A stretch of 13,043 bases of DNA. Origin: Pedobacter sp. UBA2067 (GTDB taxonomy: Bacteria; Bacteroidota; Bacteroidia; Sphingobacteriales; Sphingobacteriaceae). The stretch lies in contig DDAD01000010.1 of the NCBI GenBank assembly GCA_002333205.1, forward strand, positions 75,300-88,342, in the 5' to 3' direction. Position numbers and translations under genes: made by a program. Shown here in pieces: positions 12,804 to 13,043 of this stretch; the stretch's first letter is position 1, and every line of letters starts with the position of its first letter. Under the pieces are notes generated by a model. It was not told the DNA's origin, made no database searches, and saw only the letters and a list, made by a program, of their open reading frames with translations.

Positions 12804-12839
12804 CAAAAATACTAATTGTTTTAATTAATAGGGTTCAAA
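12804..12839 (-). promoter_or_regulatory. Possible pyrH promoter (leaderless)
   Basis: On the minus strand TTTG (12839-12836) and TATTTTTG (12811-12804) are 24 bases apart; the -7 box is an exact consensus match, the spacing slightly long. The box ends 5 bases before the pyrH ATG, so transcription would start at or near the start codon. The -33 part lies within the end of nagA. Confidence 0.35.
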
Positions 12840-13043
12840 TATTCAACACCTGCTACAAATACACGTTTAAGGGACAAGTCTTCTCCCAAAATAAGCAGGT
12901 TGGCCGGCATACCGCTAGCCAATGCCGTAAGGTCTTTACGCCCGATTACCTTTGCAGGGATGGTACTGGCCATCTCCAGGGCACGAGGCAAATCAATCTC
13001 ACAATGCTGTATGCAGTTCTGAACTGCCTGTAATAAAGTGATG
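12821..13043 (-). CDS. nagA: N-acetylglucosamine-6-phosphate deacetylase (partial, C-terminal 73 residues)
   Basis: NagA removes acetate from GlcNAc-6-phosphate in amino-sugar recycling and catabolism. Only the C-terminus is in the window: ITLLQAVQNCIQHCEIDLPRALEMASTIPAKVIG, then a GMPANLLIL block and the end VEYLNPIN at TAA 12823-12821. The LxxAVxNCxxHxxIxLxxALxMAS pattern followed by PAKVIG and a (S/G)xxADL/ANL-type strand is typical of the end of NagA within the amidohydrolase superfamily, where the last strand returns to the small beta domain. The metal-binding residues lie upstream, outside the window. It is 22 bases upstream of pyrH on the same strand and may be co-transcribed. The closest alternative is another amidohydrolase of the same group. 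Confidence 0.8.
   Translation of the reverse strand, partial: ITLLQAVQNCIQHCEIDLPRALEMASTIPAKVIGRKDLTALASGMPANLLILGEDLSLKRVFVAGVEYLNPIN

Noticed and set aside
1..13043. Defence system, prophage, insertion sequence, CRISPR array or tRNA
   Set aside because: No transposase, integrase, nuclease or phage genes, no regularly spaced repeats and no cloverleaf-like sequence seen; the gene content is metabolic and housekeeping.

Overview
This window looks like ordinary chromosome from a Bacteroidota member, most likely the Sphingobacteriaceae (Pedobacter-like). Three things point there. TonB receptor, UMP kinase, RRF and CarB are of Bacteroidota style. Shine-Dalgarno sites are scarce and several genes start with TTG. 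Seven exact matches to the Bacteroidota -7 promoter consensus TAnnTTTG lie at the heads of transcription units. I saw no mobile element, CRISPR array, tRNA or rRNA.

Layout from left to right. Positions 1-2728 (-) hold most of carB, cut by the left edge. Positions 2910-3236 (-) encode a small secreted carboxypeptidase-regulatory-like protein with an intrinsic terminator after it. Positions 3237-3678 form a gene-poor stretch with a doubtful 87-residue ORF (-), a small structured repeat, and a promoter plus strong terminator hairpin in front of pnuC. Positions 3679-4813 (+) carry pnuC and an overlapping NadR-type kinase, a pair that would import a vitamin-like nucleoside and trap it by phosphorylation. 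Positions 4883-8205 (+) form a thiamine unit: sigma-type promoter, textbook TPP riboswitch, short leader ORF and hairpin, TonB-dependent receptor with a TTG start, and a divergent ThiE/TenI-family gene, closed by a strong terminator. Positions 8370-9644 (+) encode an MFS exporter. Its stop codon abuts, with no base between, the stop codon of a convergent ABC exporter half-transporter (9645-11402, -). Positions 11497-12798 (-) are frr and pyrH, preceded by the 3' end of nagA, which runs off the right edge.

How the parts fit. The centre is a vitamin-salvage region. The outer-membrane receptor, under TPP control, should bring thiamine or a precursor into the periplasm. PnuC could carry a substrate across the inner membrane, and the kinase could trap it. 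Whether PnuC works on nicotinamide riboside (suggested by the NadR-like kinase) or on thiamine (suggested by the adjacent TPP unit, as for Bacteroidota PnuT) cannot be settled from sequence alone.

The most interesting signals are regulatory. The pnuC leader is about 120 nt long and contains an intrinsic terminator, so it may be an attenuator or an undescribed riboswitch. The TPP leader has an in-frame mini-ORF before a TTG start. The rest is housekeeping: pyrimidine synthesis, ribosome recycling, UMP phosphorylation and amino-sugar catabolism.
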